Shown piece by piece: positions 17,900-25,853 of a stretch of DNA of 64,000 nt (the first letter of the stretch is position 1; each line of letters opens with the position of its first letter). The translations under genes and the position numbers were made by a program. This stretch comes from Nibrella saemangeumensis (lineage in GTDB: Bacteria; Bacteroidota; Bacteroidia; Cytophagales; Spirosomataceae). Where the stretch lies: NCBI RefSeq assembly GCF_039541915.1, contig NZ_BAABHD010000031.1, positions 10,580 to 74,579 of the forward strand. The letters are read 5' to 3'. A model generated the notes under the pieces. The model had not been told where the DNA came from. It searched no databases and saw only the letters and a program-made list of their open reading frames with translations.

Positions 17900-18163
17900 A
17901 TGGAAGGCACGGTTTATCTGATTCACCTCGAAACCCCGATTGCGGGTCACGCTCAGCACTACATCGGCTGGGCGGCAAACGTGGAAGCCCGTCTGTACTA
18001 CCACCGCAAGAAGAAGGGAGCCAAGTTGCTGGCTCATGCCGTAGGACTAGGGATTGCCTTTGACATTGTGCGCGAATGGGCAGGAGGCAAAGACCTTGAA
18101 CGCAAGCTGAAGAATCGCAAGAAGGCCCGTCTACTCTGTCCGGTCTGCCGGAAAATGCATTGA
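17900..18163 (+). CDS. GIY-YIG-like nuclease-fold protein
   Basis: This 87-residue protein starts MEGTVYLIHLETPI and contains HAQHYIGWAANVEARLYYHR, the GIY-YIG core in which VYLIHL and HYIGWA hold the paired tyrosines. It then has GAKLLAHAVG and the CPVCRKMH tail typical of a compact family found in plasmids and phages. A GTG at 17891 could add three residues. Whether it cuts DNA cannot be told. It sits in the second copy of the leader-hairpin cassette. Confidence 0.75.
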   Translation: MEGTVYLIHLETPIAGHAQHYIGWAANVEARLYYHRKKKGAKLLAHAVGLGIAFDIVREWAGGKDLERKLKNRKKARLLCPVCRKMH

Positions 18164-18179
18164 GTGAGTGACCCGATTG

Positions 18180-18212
18180 GCCCGGCGGGGGAAAGTCCGG
18201 GCTGTTATTTTT
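18180..18212 (+). terminator. GGCCCGG hairpin, copy B
   Basis: GCCCGG (18180-18185) pairs with CCGGGC (18197-18202), followed by TGTTATTTTTCTC. Sequence and position match the hairpin at 16904, which supports duplication of a whole leader-slot-hairpin module. Confidence 0.65.
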
Positions 18213-18232
18213 CTCTCTAACTGCTAACTCCG

Positions 18233-18586
18233 ATGAGGCTTATCAAAATTGACCCAACGACGCAGACGATTGAACCCGTTGAAACCAGCGCGTCCCTGAC
18301 TGACCTGTACCGGATTATTAATTGCCGCTGCATTGACTTCTGTGCCCGGCAGGGTAACGGCGATGCCTTAATTGTGGACGATGATGCCCTGTACGTTGAG
18401 CCGCAACTACCCGCCTTCTCCTTCGGCAGCTATGGCCAGCCCATTCATGGTATTGCCCTGCTGGCCGGATCGGACGACGAGGGCGAAACCATTGAGCCGC
18501 AGATGAGCCTTGACCAGGTGCGCGACGAGGTACGCTGGCTGGGCAACATTCACACGCAACCCTTTTTTACTATCCTTTCCTTCTAA
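18233..18586 (+). CDS. DUF3846-like small protein
   Basis: This 117-residue protein starts MRLIKIDPTTQTIEPVETSA and continues with SLTDLYRIINC, GDALIVDDDALYVEPQ and HGIALLAGSDDEGE. This matches the general pattern of DUF3846 proteins of phages and mobile elements, which resemble antirestriction or regulatory small proteins. The molecular role is unknown. A hairpin (GGCAGGTCA 18593-18601 with TGACCTGCC 18611-18619) and a pyrimidine-rich tract separate it from the nuclease gene that follows. Confidence 0.55.
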   Translation: MRLIKIDPTTQTIEPVETSASLTDLYRIINCRCIDFCARQGNGDALIVDDDALYVEPQLPAFSFGSYGQPIHGIALLAGSDDEGETIEPQMSLDQVRDEVRWLGNIHTQPFFTILSF

Positions 18587-18635
18587 TCATTCGGCAGGTC
18601 AGCGAGCCTCTGACCTGCCTTATCCTTCTCCCCGT

Positions 18636-19259
18636 ATGGATTACCGCAGCTTACCCCGATACGCCAACTCAGACCTAACCGAATACCGCAATCAGCTTTT
18701 TTCGACTAAACCCGAGAAGTCATTTCAGGCCGCGCAGGTTTTTGGTACGTTGTTTCACGCCCTGCTGCTGGAAGGCAGCGAGCCGCAGGCTATTCCTCAG
18801 GCGACCCGAAAGCCATTGTACGCCATGCGGGATTCGGTATGCCAAAACCGCTTTGCCAGCAAGGTACTGGAAACAGGTCTTGTTGAACAGGTTTGGCTCT
18901 GGGACGATCCCCAGACTGGCCTGCCCTGTAAATGCCAAACCGACATTTGGGTAGAGGCTACCGAACTGATTGTCGATGTGAAGACCACCAGCGCCCGAGG
19001 CTACGGCGAGTTCCTGAGTGCCTGTGAGCAGTACGCCTACGACCGGCAGGCAGCCTTCTACCTTGACGGCGTAGCCAAGGCCAGCCGGTTTGTGCTGCTG
19101 GGTGTCCAGAAGAAAGCCCCCTATGAGGTGTTCTACTTTGAGGCATCGGCAACTCGTGGCTGCATCGAAGGTGGTCGTAAGAAGTACCAACGTCTGCTGA
19201 AGGGCATTCAGCGCAGTGGCTTTGTTCCTTCCTCCTGGAAGGCCCAACTGGTTTCATGA
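18636..19259 (+). CDS. PD-(D/E)XK nuclease, RecE/exodeoxyribonuclease VIII-like
   Basis: Starting at the ATG at 18636 the product has 207 residues (MDYRSLPRYANSDLTEYRNQ). It contains GTLFHALLLE, then CQTDIWVEATELIVDVKTT, where D and the D-x-K signature form the PD-(D/E)XK core, and the distal YDRQAAFYLDG motif. This is the layout of the RecE-like (DUF3799) 5'-3' exonuclease domain of phage recombination systems. The longer upstream frame lies in the leader hairpin and was rejected. It is followed 14 bases later by the DUF6166 gene. Confidence 0.8.
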   Translation: MDYRSLPRYANSDLTEYRNQLFSTKPEKSFQAAQVFGTLFHALLLEGSEPQAIPQATRKPLYAMRDSVCQNRFASKVLETGLVEQVWLWDDPQTGLPCKCQTDIWVEATELIVDVKTTSARGYGEFLSACEQYAYDRQAAFYLDGVAKASRFVLLGVQKKAPYEVFYFEASATRGCIEGGRKKYQRLLKGIQRSGFVPSSWKAQLVS

Positions 19260-19273
19260 TCCGTGCATAGAAC

Positions 19274-19651
19274 ATGGAAGCACCCGAATTCACCCTTGAG
19301 AAAACAGCCTTTTCCATTAAAGGCACCTGCCGCAGTCTGGGCGACAATCATCTGTATGTGGACGGAAAGGAGTTAACGAATCTGGCCGACAGTCAGGCCA
19401 TTCGGAATCATAGTCCAGATGGCCCGGCGTGGGGCTACGGTGGGAGCGGTCCCGCGCAGGCTGCCCTGATGATCTGTCTGAACATCTTTGGCAACAAGCA
19501 CGTTGCCCAGGCGCTCTATCAGGATTTCAAGCAGAACTTCGTTGCCAAGTGGGGTAAAAACGGAGAATCGTTCGAGGCTGAAATTGACATTACTGACTTT
19601 CTGATTGAACACCGGGACCGGCTGAAACAGGCGTTGCAGCAACAGCAATGA
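19274..19651 (+). CDS. DUF6166-like protein
   Basis: This is a 125-residue protein. The motif NHSPDGPAWGYGGSGPAQAA near residues 43-62, followed by LMICLNIFGN and QDFKQNFVAKW, is the hallmark of DUF6166 proteins, which are common on plasmids and in phage-derived clusters. No function is established for the family. It directly follows the RecE-like nuclease and probably shares its transcript. Confidence 0.75.
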   Translation: MEAPEFTLEKTAFSIKGTCRSLGDNHLYVDGKELTNLADSQAIRNHSPDGPAWGYGGSGPAQAALMICLNIFGNKHVAQALYQDFKQNFVAKWGKNGESFEAEIDITDFLIEHRDRLKQALQQQQ

Positions 19652-19712
19652 GACGCGGAGGATGCCCAGTGGATGAATATGGAGGATACCGACTAACCAA
19701 AACTCAACAGCT

Positions 19713-20051
19713 ATGTATTTCGCCAAGATTACCAATTACCAGCACCCTAAAAACAAGCTTCAGGATTACCTGCAAAAGCAACTCAAAGCACTGGAGTGTG
19801 TAACGGTGGAGAATCCGGAGGAATTTAAGAAGCATCTGGAAACAACTGTTCATCGGGCTAACGGCAAGTTTCTACGCTGTCGGCCGCTGCAAGCCTACTT
19901 TCATGCTGCCTATACTCAAGGGGATTTGACCTGCGGCATTTCGGAGCTAATTCAGTTCAGTCTCTACGCGCAACGAGGAGTTTTCGACCCTTCGGGTACG
20001 TCGGCCGCAGTGATGCAGGGTGAGGCTGCCCAGGCCGAACTTTTCGTCTGA
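19713..20051 (+). CDS. Hypothetical protein (112 aa)
   Basis: This is a 112-residue, mildly basic soluble protein starting MYFAKITNYQHPKNKLQDYL. No membrane segment or recognisable motif is visible. It lies 61 bases after the DUF6166 gene in the same orientation and three bases before another possible start at 20055. Codon use looks like its neighbours, so it is likely a real gene of the backbone cluster. Confidence 0.5.
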   Translation: MYFAKITNYQHPKNKLQDYLQKQLKALECVTVENPEEFKKHLETTVHRANGKFLRCRPLQAYFHAAYTQGDLTCGISELIQFSLYAQRGVFDPSGTSAAVMQGEAAQAELFV

Positions 20052-20137
20052 GCCATGAAGAAAACGAAGTATAGCTGGATATCCAGCAACGACCCGCTTT
20101 GTGATAACCCCACCGTACTGCGGGGCCGGTTACCTTT

Positions 20138-20611
20138 GTGTTTGAAATCTACTACGGTTATTGGGAAGATGCCGGGCCGCCCCGGCGTACCGGTCGCCAC
20201 GCCTGGCAGGATGGCCGGCACTTCCCAGCCGGGTGGCGTTTTGGCTGTAATATCTGGTTTGGCCATGTGACCGACTGCGGCAGCCGAAACGGCTGTTACC
20301 ACACGGTAGGCCTTTTACCATGTCATGACCCGAGGGGTTATCTCTACCATAACCAGGATCATAACATCCGAGCCAGCAACCCTCATTATGCAACCAAAGA
20401 AGAGTGTATAGAGGCCGCAATTAGACTCGTAGCCGCAAGATCAGACACAACCCTTCGCTTATATCCGGACGTGGCGAAGTACCTGCTACGGTCAGAATTG
20501 GAGCCATTCTTTGCTCTGTGGCAGACAATCATTGAGAAGGAGGAATGGCTGAACCAGGTACGGACTCCGAAGGCCGTGGGTTTAACCGAGCAATTACAAT
20601 TATTCTACTGA
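20138..20611 (+). CDS. Hypothetical Cys/Trp-rich protein, possibly frameshifted at its start
   Basis: This 157-residue frame can only start at GTG 20138, since an in-frame TAA lies at 20105. It has an aromatic, Gly- and Cys-rich N-terminal half (EIYYGYWEDAG, GCNIWFGHVTDCGSRNGCYH) and a helical C-terminal half. Coding-like sequence (AGPVTFVFEIYYG) continues upstream of the GTG. An ATG at 20055 in another frame begins MKKTKYSWISSNDPLCDNPT. The gene may therefore originally have started at 20055 and suffered a frameshift near 20115-20130. The family is unknown. Confidence 0.5.
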   Translation: MFEIYYGYWEDAGPPRRTGRHAWQDGRHFPAGWRFGCNIWFGHVTDCGSRNGCYHTVGLLPCHDPRGYLYHNQDHNIRASNPHYATKEECIEAAIRLVAARSDTTLRLYPDVAKYLLRSELEPFFALWQTIIEKEEWLNQVRTPKAVGLTEQLQLFY

Positions 20612-20658
20612 TTCAGGTACCGACATAAATGCGGACGTCGTACGGTCGGTACCTGAAT
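20611..20658. repeat. 14-bp perfect inverted repeat
   Basis: ATTCAGGTACCGAC (20611-20624) is perfectly repeated as its complement at 20645-20658 with a 20-base spacer. The left arm touches the stop codon of the preceding gene. There is no T-run, so it is either a Rho-type or attenuator structure or a protein-binding site ahead of the small gene at 20687. Confidence 0.65.
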
Positions 20659-20686
20659 ACAAAATATATACTGTTTTCTTACCATT

Positions 20687-20845
20687 ATGAATCCGGAACA
20701 AGCATACAAAAGACTGATTGAGTCAGGCCCGTCCGGTGACCCTTATATTATCTATTATCCTCAACGTTGGCACTGGCAGGAACAAAACGGTAAACAGGTA
20801 TTGTGCTGCACGCCTTGGCGCTTTATTGGAACAACTTATCCTTAA
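20687..20845 (+). CDS. Possible small protein (52 aa)
   Basis: This short frame of 52 codons starts MNPEQAYKRLIESGPSGDPY and ends WRFIGTTYP. It has a plausible helical start followed by an aromatic, Tyr/Trp-rich stretch. It fills the gap between the inverted repeat and the phosphoesterase gene, on the same strand and 14 bases ahead of the latter. No family is recognised. Confidence 0.4.
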   Translation: MNPEQAYKRLIESGPSGDPYIIYYPQRWHWQEQNGKQVLCCTPWRFIGTTYP

Positions 20846-20859
20846 TTCGTAATACCCTT

Positions 20860-21537
20860 ATGAAAATACTTTGCATTAGTGACACGCATGGCCAGCACTC
20901 GCATTTCACGGACCAGATTCAATCGATTGATGCGGCCGTGCTCATCCATGCCGGCAATATCACCGCCGATGGTAGTTTTCCTAATCTGAAAGAATTTCTT
21001 ACCTGGCTGAGGGATTTTAAACACATCCCGCATAAACTCTTCGTAGGTGGCAACCATGACCGCATTCTAGAAGCTGAGGCTTCGTATATGGCAACGTTAC
21101 GCAACTTGCTGGCCAGGTATAACATCTGGTACCTGCACCACGAAAGCATCGGCATTGACGGGGTGAATTTCTACGGATCCAGCTATTCGCCCGAGTTTAT
21201 GAACTGGCCTTTCATGTACCGACGGGGAGAGCCGGCGCAGGCGCTTTGGGATATGATCCCCCAGAACACGGACGTGCTGATAACCCATACCCCTCCGTTT
21301 GGTATCCTTGATGAGGTGATAGGGCGGGGTGGGTCCGTCCGTACGGGGGATAACGTTGGCTGTAAGGATTTACTCGACCGGGTAAACCTGCTTAACCCAA
21401 TGCTTCACGTATTTGGGCATATCCATAACGGGTATGGCTGTACGTCAGAGATAAATGTGAAGACCAGCTTTATTAATGCGGCTCTGCTTAACGAGCAGTA
21501 CCGTCCGGTTAATAAGCCCATCCTGGTAGAAATTTAA
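20860..21537 (+). CDS. Metallophosphoesterase (MPPED-like) with altered metal residue
   Basis: This 225-residue protein starts MKILCISDTHGQH. Calcineurin-like motifs appear in order: D8-x-H10, then HAGNIT at residues 30-35, GGNHDR at 63-68, THTPP and GHIHNGYG. The second motif normally reads G-D and supplies the bridging Asp; here it is G-N. The enzyme may therefore have reduced or altered activity. I chose the ATG at 20860 over an upstream frame start because it begins exactly at the first strand of the fold. It is followed five bases later by another gene. Confidence 0.85.
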   Translation: MKILCISDTHGQHSHFTDQIQSIDAAVLIHAGNITADGSFPNLKEFLTWLRDFKHIPHKLFVGGNHDRILEAEASYMATLRNLLARYNIWYLHHESIGIDGVNFYGSSYSPEFMNWPFMYRRGEPAQALWDMIPQNTDVLITHTPPFGILDEVIGRGGSVRTGDNVGCKDLLDRVNLLNPMLHVFGHIHNGYGCTSEINVKTSFINAALLNEQYRPVNKPILVEI

Positions 21538-21542
21538 ACGCG

Positions 21543-21914
21543 ATGAAAGAGCAGCTACAAATTGAAATCCTGTTCAACTCCGTGGAGGTGGAGCTGGCCA
21601 GGCGCTGGGCGTTTGGCAACGTACCCGTTGTCTTTAGCCGCCGGCCAGCGATGCACCTGCGTGTTCTGGTGAAAGCCTGGTGGCATATTTACCACGAAAC
21701 CTATTGCGCCCGACAGTTCCGGAATCGTCAGGTTTGGCAGCGCAGCAATGCCTTGCCAGCTCAGGCGCTTGACACTTCAGCCTTGGCTAGTTCACTCCAG
21801 GAAATCAACAACCTGCTGGACGTGGATGCGTTAAGAGACTTTCGTCCCCTTTCCAACGCCGAGAAGGCCAGCCTCTGTTTGCTGACCCTGTTAACCTCCT
21901 ATTACAATAATTGA
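21543..21914 (+). CDS. Hypothetical protein (123 aa)
   Basis: This is a 123-residue, largely helical protein with an aromatic, basic centre (VKAWWHIYHETYCARQFRNR). No domain is recognised. It starts five bases after the phosphoesterase stop and ends seven bases before the next gene, so the three form a compact operon. Confidence 0.5.
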   Translation: MKEQLQIEILFNSVEVELARRWAFGNVPVVFSRRPAMHLRVLVKAWWHIYHETYCARQFRNRQVWQRSNALPAQALDTSALASSLQEINNLLDVDALRDFRPLSNAEKASLCLLTLLTSYYNN

Positions 21915-21921
21915 CAGAGAA

Positions 21922-22386
21922 ATGGATGCAAATTCTGTAATATTGTTCCCAGCAAATACAGACATAAGGCATTGTATGGCGGAACTGGGAACTACTGACG
22001 AGCAGATAGTAGAGGCAGCACAGAAATACCTTACCCTTCGAAAAAAGGCTAATGAACTGGCATCATCAGCCTCGGACGAGCTGTTATCCGGCAGTGCGGG
22101 GAGTGTCTACCTGAAGCGTATGGGACATCGTCCGTTAACGACCGAAGATGTCGATCGGCTTATTAATACCTTGGGTTGTGAGGAGGACCGAGAAAGTCTA
22201 CTGGCGTTTCAGCAGGCGCAGGAGTCTCTGAATCAAAGACTGGGAAATGCCCATTACCTGCGCCTTATTTTGGAACAGGCCGATATTTCACAAGATTCGT
22301 ATTACAGTCGTAGAAAACGGCCTGATCTCTGGAGGCCGGAGCAGATGATTAGTTTAGTTGAGGTGCTGCAGCGACTTCGTCTCTGA
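21922..22386 (+). CDS. Putative HTH-type protein
   Basis: This is a 154-residue protein. The C-terminal 45 residues (YLRLILEQADISQDSYYSRRK, then RPEQMISLVEVLQRL) have the spacing of a helix-turn-helix like those of small phage regulators of Bacteroidota. The N-terminal 100 residues are helical and acidic. It is the last gene of the backbone block and is followed by about 760 non-coding bases. A regulatory role is inferred. Confidence 0.5.
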   Translation: MDANSVILFPANTDIRHCMAELGTTDEQIVEAAQKYLTLRKKANELASSASDELLSGSAGSVYLKRMGHRPLTTEDVDRLINTLGCEEDRESLLAFQQAQESLNQRLGNAHYLRLILEQADISQDSYYSRRKRPDLWRPEQMISLVEVLQRLRL

Positions 22387-23148
22387 ATGAGCCGAGCAAC
22401 TCATATCGTACATTGGCAGTTGATCGTAACCGACAACACTATCTACAGGTGAAGCCCATTCATCAGCAACTTATCCGAGCCGATTACTGAGATTTAGTGG
22501 TAAATTATCTCCACCATGTTTAACCTCATTACACTACTTGTATCTAGCTGTTAGGGTATTACATACTGGCAAGGCTCGTTGCTTCAATGTTGAATTGGTA
22601 CATGTATTACTCTATGGAACACAACCATATTTATAGGTAGATTACTTTAATTATTGGCTTTATTTGTTTGCCATATGTTAATTAAAACAATTTTCAATAA
22701 ACTAATGAGATTCAATAACTTAATAAAATATTCTTAAATTTTATAATTAACTTACTTGCATACGTAAATTTCTGTATTTATCCTTGTGGCTGATTTTGCA
22801 CCGTAACTTATACATGAAAGCTCTTTACTATTTGCTCATTACGCCCGCTCAGGGTTCCCTTTCCAGTCGTATCTATACTTCTGCTGGTCTTATTTTACGC
22901 TCGCAACAATAATTTCACTTGTAGAACCAAGTCCTTAATTTATTGAAGCCAGTAAAGCCTTAGAGCCGGCGGTAAATCACTACCTATTTCTGTTATCTAA
23001 ACGGAGGTTTTTCTAAAAAGCCATCCTTAGCCTGCTTGTGTTCAGGAAACAGATTTATGTATAGTGACAGCAAATCAGGTCAATGACTTCTCGGTGGGCT
23101 ATATCGCACTCAGCTTCTCCAAACACTATACCGTAACAACTAAACTCA
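22387..23148. other. AT-rich non-coding stretch
   Basis: No supported gene, RNA gene or repeat was found in this 760-base stretch. It is markedly AT-rich in 22620-22760. It forms the border between the element backbone and the defence-like cargo. Confidence 0.5.
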
Positions 23149-23386
23149 ATGAATTGTAAATCTCTATCGTACTTCTTTGCAGTTGCATTAATCTTTGTCT
23201 TGTCCACTTCAGCCCGCTTTGCCCCCAAACATACCAAGCCGACGAATGAGTATGAAGGTTGCTGCGGGGCGCAACCGGTTGAATTTCGAGAAGGTGGCCC
23301 TTCCGAATAAAGCACCTGGTCTGCTCATCGTTCAGTTGAGAACGGGTAACAAGCTTGTAGCGAAAAAGGTAGTCGTTGTCCGCTAA
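23149..23386 (+). pseudogene. Frameshifted small secreted protein remnant
   Basis: An ATG at 23149 encodes a signal-peptide-like start (MNCKSLSYFFAVALIFVLST) and stops after 53 residues. The overlapping plus-one frame then reads VAAGRNRLNFEKVALPNK, APGLLIVQLRTGNK and LVAKKVVVVR and stops at 23386. That ending resembles the beta-rich tail of small Bacteroidota exported proteins and T9SS sorting domains. A single frameshift near 23230-23250 would join signal peptide and tail. A terminator follows at 23439. It could alternatively be a real 53-residue gene. Confidence 0.45.
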
Positions 23387-23438
23387 AGGATACAGATTCC
23401 TTTTAGATCGACACGTAAAAAAGTTTTCATTTGACTGT

Positions 23439-23470
23439 AAGCCCCTCATTGACCAATGAGGGGCTTTTCA
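23439..23470 (+). terminator. Intrinsic terminator
   Basis: AAGCCCCTCATT (23439-23450) pairs perfectly with AATGAGGGGCTT (23455-23466) over a GACC loop and runs into TTCATAAT. It overlaps the leader of the next gene and ends nine bases before its start. Confidence 0.8.
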
Positions 23471-23478
23471 TAATAAAC

Positions 23479-24336
23479 ATGCTGAGTGCCATTCGACTTT
23501 CTGATCAGAAAAAGGTACTGGCCGATGATGAAGAGAAGGGTACCCATACCTACCATTGTCCAGACTGCCAGTCAATAGTCATTCTCAATAAAGGATTAAA
23601 GAAGATTGCTTATTTTCGTCATCAGCGCCTAACCAACTGCGACAATGCCGGGGAAAGCGAGGTGCATATGAAAATCAAACTGGATATCTACAGGCATCTG
23701 AAAACAAAGTGGGAGAGAGCAATTCAATTTGTTGATGTGGAGCATCGGCTAAAGGATATTTTGCGGGCTGATGTCTATTTTGAAACCCTGAAAAGTAAAG
23801 TAGCCATTGAAGTGCAGGCCAGTTCCCTCACAGTTGCTGACGTGTACCGACGTACATCGCTATACCATTCATTGGGTGTTTATGTATTATGGGTATTGCC
23901 GTTCGAATACGAGCGATTTTACCGTTATTATTCCAAAATGGAATTAGCCATGGATGGAGTAGATGCTGAACCAGGCTACTATTTACGGCATTCAGTCAAG
24001 TTTAAAGAATACGAACTGGGTATTGCCAAGCTGACGTATAATTATCTAACATTCTGGGACCTAAGCCATAAGAAAAGCAAAGGCTTTTATGTGTTAAAGC
24101 TATCTAACGCCTATTCGGAAGATAGCGAGTTCTTTGACACCGAATTCAACGAGGAGGTATTCTATCCTGGAAAGCGGCTCAAAATGAAGAAGTCTATCCG
24201 GAGTTTCATGGACAAGGACTTTTCGGGTTTCAATGCGAAGCTGCTCCAAAAGTTTGAGCCAACAAACTCCTATGCCATACCAGAGCGACTGGTTTTATTA
24301 TTTAAGGACGAGAAGAAAAAGAAAGGCAAGTCGTAA
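23479..24336 (+). CDS. CoiA-like nuclease-fold protein
   Basis: This is a 285-residue protein from the ATG at 23479. A zinc-ribbon-like HCPDCQSIVILNKG lies at residues 26-39, then AYFRHQ and SEVHMKIKLDIYRHL. The nuclease-like core follows (ILRADVYFE near D98, and VAIEVQASSLT with E111-x-Q113). This is the architecture of CoiA, a PD-(D/E)XK-like protein linked to competence and widespread in mobile elements. It stands alone at the edge of the defence-like island. Upstream in-frame codons lie in a terminator hairpin, so the later start is preferred. Confidence 0.75.
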   Translation: MLSAIRLSDQKKVLADDEEKGTHTYHCPDCQSIVILNKGLKKIAYFRHQRLTNCDNAGESEVHMKIKLDIYRHLKTKWERAIQFVDVEHRLKDILRADVYFETLKSKVAIEVQASSLTVADVYRRTSLYHSLGVYVLWVLPFEYERFYRYYSKMELAMDGVDAEPGYYLRHSVKFKEYELGIAKLTYNYLTFWDLSHKKSKGFYVLKLSNAYSEDSEFFDTEFNEEVFYPGKRLKMKKSIRSFMDKDFSGFNAKLLQKFEPTNSYAIPERLVLLFKDEKKKKGKS

Positions 24337-24385
24337 GTCTGGCTATGCAGAAAACTGGTAACGTATTTTGACGGTACGTCAATGA

Positions 24386-24715
24386 CTAAGCCCGACAGTC
24401 AACTCGTAAGATATTATCATCTACCGGGTCATAATCAGCTCGTATCCGGAACGTACTGGTTGTTTGCTCTATTGCTTCTATTTTCGCTACAGTGAACAGC
24501 CGCCAATGTTGCCGTTGAGAAGATTGATCCTCGAAGGGAGCATCCACGTAATAAGCCCGTAGCGTCGGCTTATCCGTATCATTGTGCCGGCCTACTAGGT
24601 AAGGCTCAACGGTCCGCCATTTATTATTGTACCTGATCCGGATAACCTGCCGCTGTTGAATAGCCTGACATAGTAGGGTGGTCATTCGTTGTTCATGAGC
24701 ACTAGTGGGCTGCAT
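24386..24715 (-). CDS. WYL-domain-like ligand-sensing protein
   Basis: This 109-residue protein is close to a bare WYL domain: AIQQRQVIRIRYNNKWRTVE, then PYLVGRHNDTDKPTLRAYYV and WRLFTVAKIEAIEQ. WYL domains are regulatory ligand or nucleic-acid sensors common in defence loci (for example CapW/BrxR-type regulators, which also carry a winged helix that is missing here). It is the last gene in a minus-strand trio with ImmA- and XRE-type genes, 39 bases after ImmA. Confidence 0.7.
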   Translation of the reverse strand: MQPTSAHEQRMTTLLCQAIQQRQVIRIRYNNKWRTVEPYLVGRHNDTDKPTLRAYYVDAPFEDQSSQRQHWRLFTVAKIEAIEQTTSTFRIRADYDPVDDNILRVDCRA

Positions 24716-24754
24716 AGTTGCAACATCATTTAAATGGATTATTGAAGAATTTCA

Positions 24755-25279
24755 CTAGAACAGGCCCAAGTTTGAAAGCCGGTAGGTTATGGCTGGGAGA
24801 CTTACGTTAAACTGTTTTGCCAATTCTTTTAAAGCGGCTTCATCATTAAGATCAAATTGAATTTTTTTCAATTCTGAAAATAGTAAATTCTCTGGCATTA
24901 GTATGGCCGCAGCAAACGCATTGGCTTCTCTTTCTTGTTTAAATTCTCCGCTGGCTGAATCTTCGTTCCTCATATAAACTTGTTTGGCCTGATCCACTTT
25001 GTCCACAAATAACTCGCCCTCTGCCCGGTGCAGTTCGTAATGGCCTAGCTCATGAGCAATCGTAAACCGCTGTCTCACATAAGAGTCATTTGGATTATAG
25101 CCAATAATACCGACCCCTTCACGGAGAAAAAGAACGCCAGAAACATTGGTACCTAAATCATATGGCCTAATTTGTAGCCCTCTTCGTTCGGCAATCAATT
25201 CAACAGGTATGGGGATCTCGCCTATATCCAGCTTTTGAAGGATAGAGCATGCCAGGTTTTCAATACGTTTAATATACAT
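24755..25279 (-). CDS. ImmA/IrrE-family metallopeptidase
   Basis: This is a 174-residue protein with the zinc-peptidase motif HELGHYELHR at residues 76-85 and a downstream EREANAFAAAILMP segment supplying the third ligand. These are the defining features of ImmA/IrrE (DUF955) enzymes, which cleave a partner XRE repressor. The gene lies eight bases after an XRE repressor gene, which is the standard ImmR-ImmA pairing. It faces the divergent ubiquitin-like operon. Confidence 0.9.
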   Translation of the reverse strand: MYIKRIENLACSILQKLDIGEIPIPVELIAERRGLQIRPYDLGTNVSGVLFLREGVGIIGYNPNDSYVRQRFTIAHELGHYELHRAEGELFVDKVDQAKQVYMRNEDSASGEFKQEREANAFAAAILMPENLLFSELKKIQFDLNDEAALKELAKQFNVSLPAITYRLSNLGLF

Positions 25280-25287
25280 ATTGGCGG

Positions 25288-25650
25288 TTAACGGAAAGTT
25301 GCTGATAACAGGAAGTTCTTTACATTCTCCATAGACGTTTCGCTGGGCTCAAAATGCTTTTCCAGAGACTTCATAACTTTATCATCTAACGCCAATAGAG
25401 GTTTCGTTTGGCATAGATCCGGCTCTTGCGTGGGGAACAACTTCTGAATAGGAACGGCTAATACCTTGGAGATTTCCCAGATGAGATAGACGGGTGGAGC
25501 TTGGCGGCCTTTTTCAATGTTAATGATGGAAGCTCGGGATAATCCGATTCTGGCGGCAAGTGTATCCTGCTTAAGATTAGCCTGTTCACGCTCCCTGCGG
25601 ATGTTATCCCCTAATAGGCGATGAAAATTTTCCTTTTCTACTTCAGTCAT
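25288..25650 (-). CDS. XRE-family transcriptional regulator
   Basis: From the ATG at 25650 the product has 120 residues (MTEVEKENFHRLLGDNIRRE). A canonical helix-turn-helix (LKQDTLAARIGLSRASIINIE) lies near residues 25-45. A 15-residue N-terminal extension from 25695 lacks conservation and was dropped. It is paired with the ImmA-type peptidase gene and divergent from the Ubl-E2-JAB-E1 operon, so it probably represses its own promoter and perhaps that operon. The 260-base divergent region would hold its operators. Confidence 0.88.
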   Translation of the reverse strand: MTEVEKENFHRLLGDNIRREREQANLKQDTLAARIGLSRASIINIEKGRQAPPVYLIWEISKVLAVPIQKLFPTQEPDLCQTKPLLALDDKVMKSLEKHFEPSETSMENVKNFLLSATFR

Positions 25651-25853
25651 GGTTTGAAGCCAACATATTTTCTTACAACGGCTTACCGAATACAAAAGTG
25701 TTAAAAATTAATTGATCTACTCGAATTTGGCAATATTTTACAATTTTTTTTTTGGTAATACTTGACATAAATTGGTGGGGTTCTTAGTTTTGACGCACCA
25801 TCAGCGAGTCGTTGTGTTAAGACGCAGGCTGGTCAGCTCTCGTTACTAACGCC

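Noticed and set aside
22387..23148. tRNA or other RNA gene
   Set aside because: I found no cloverleaf-like arms or TTCRA loop in this stretch on either strand.
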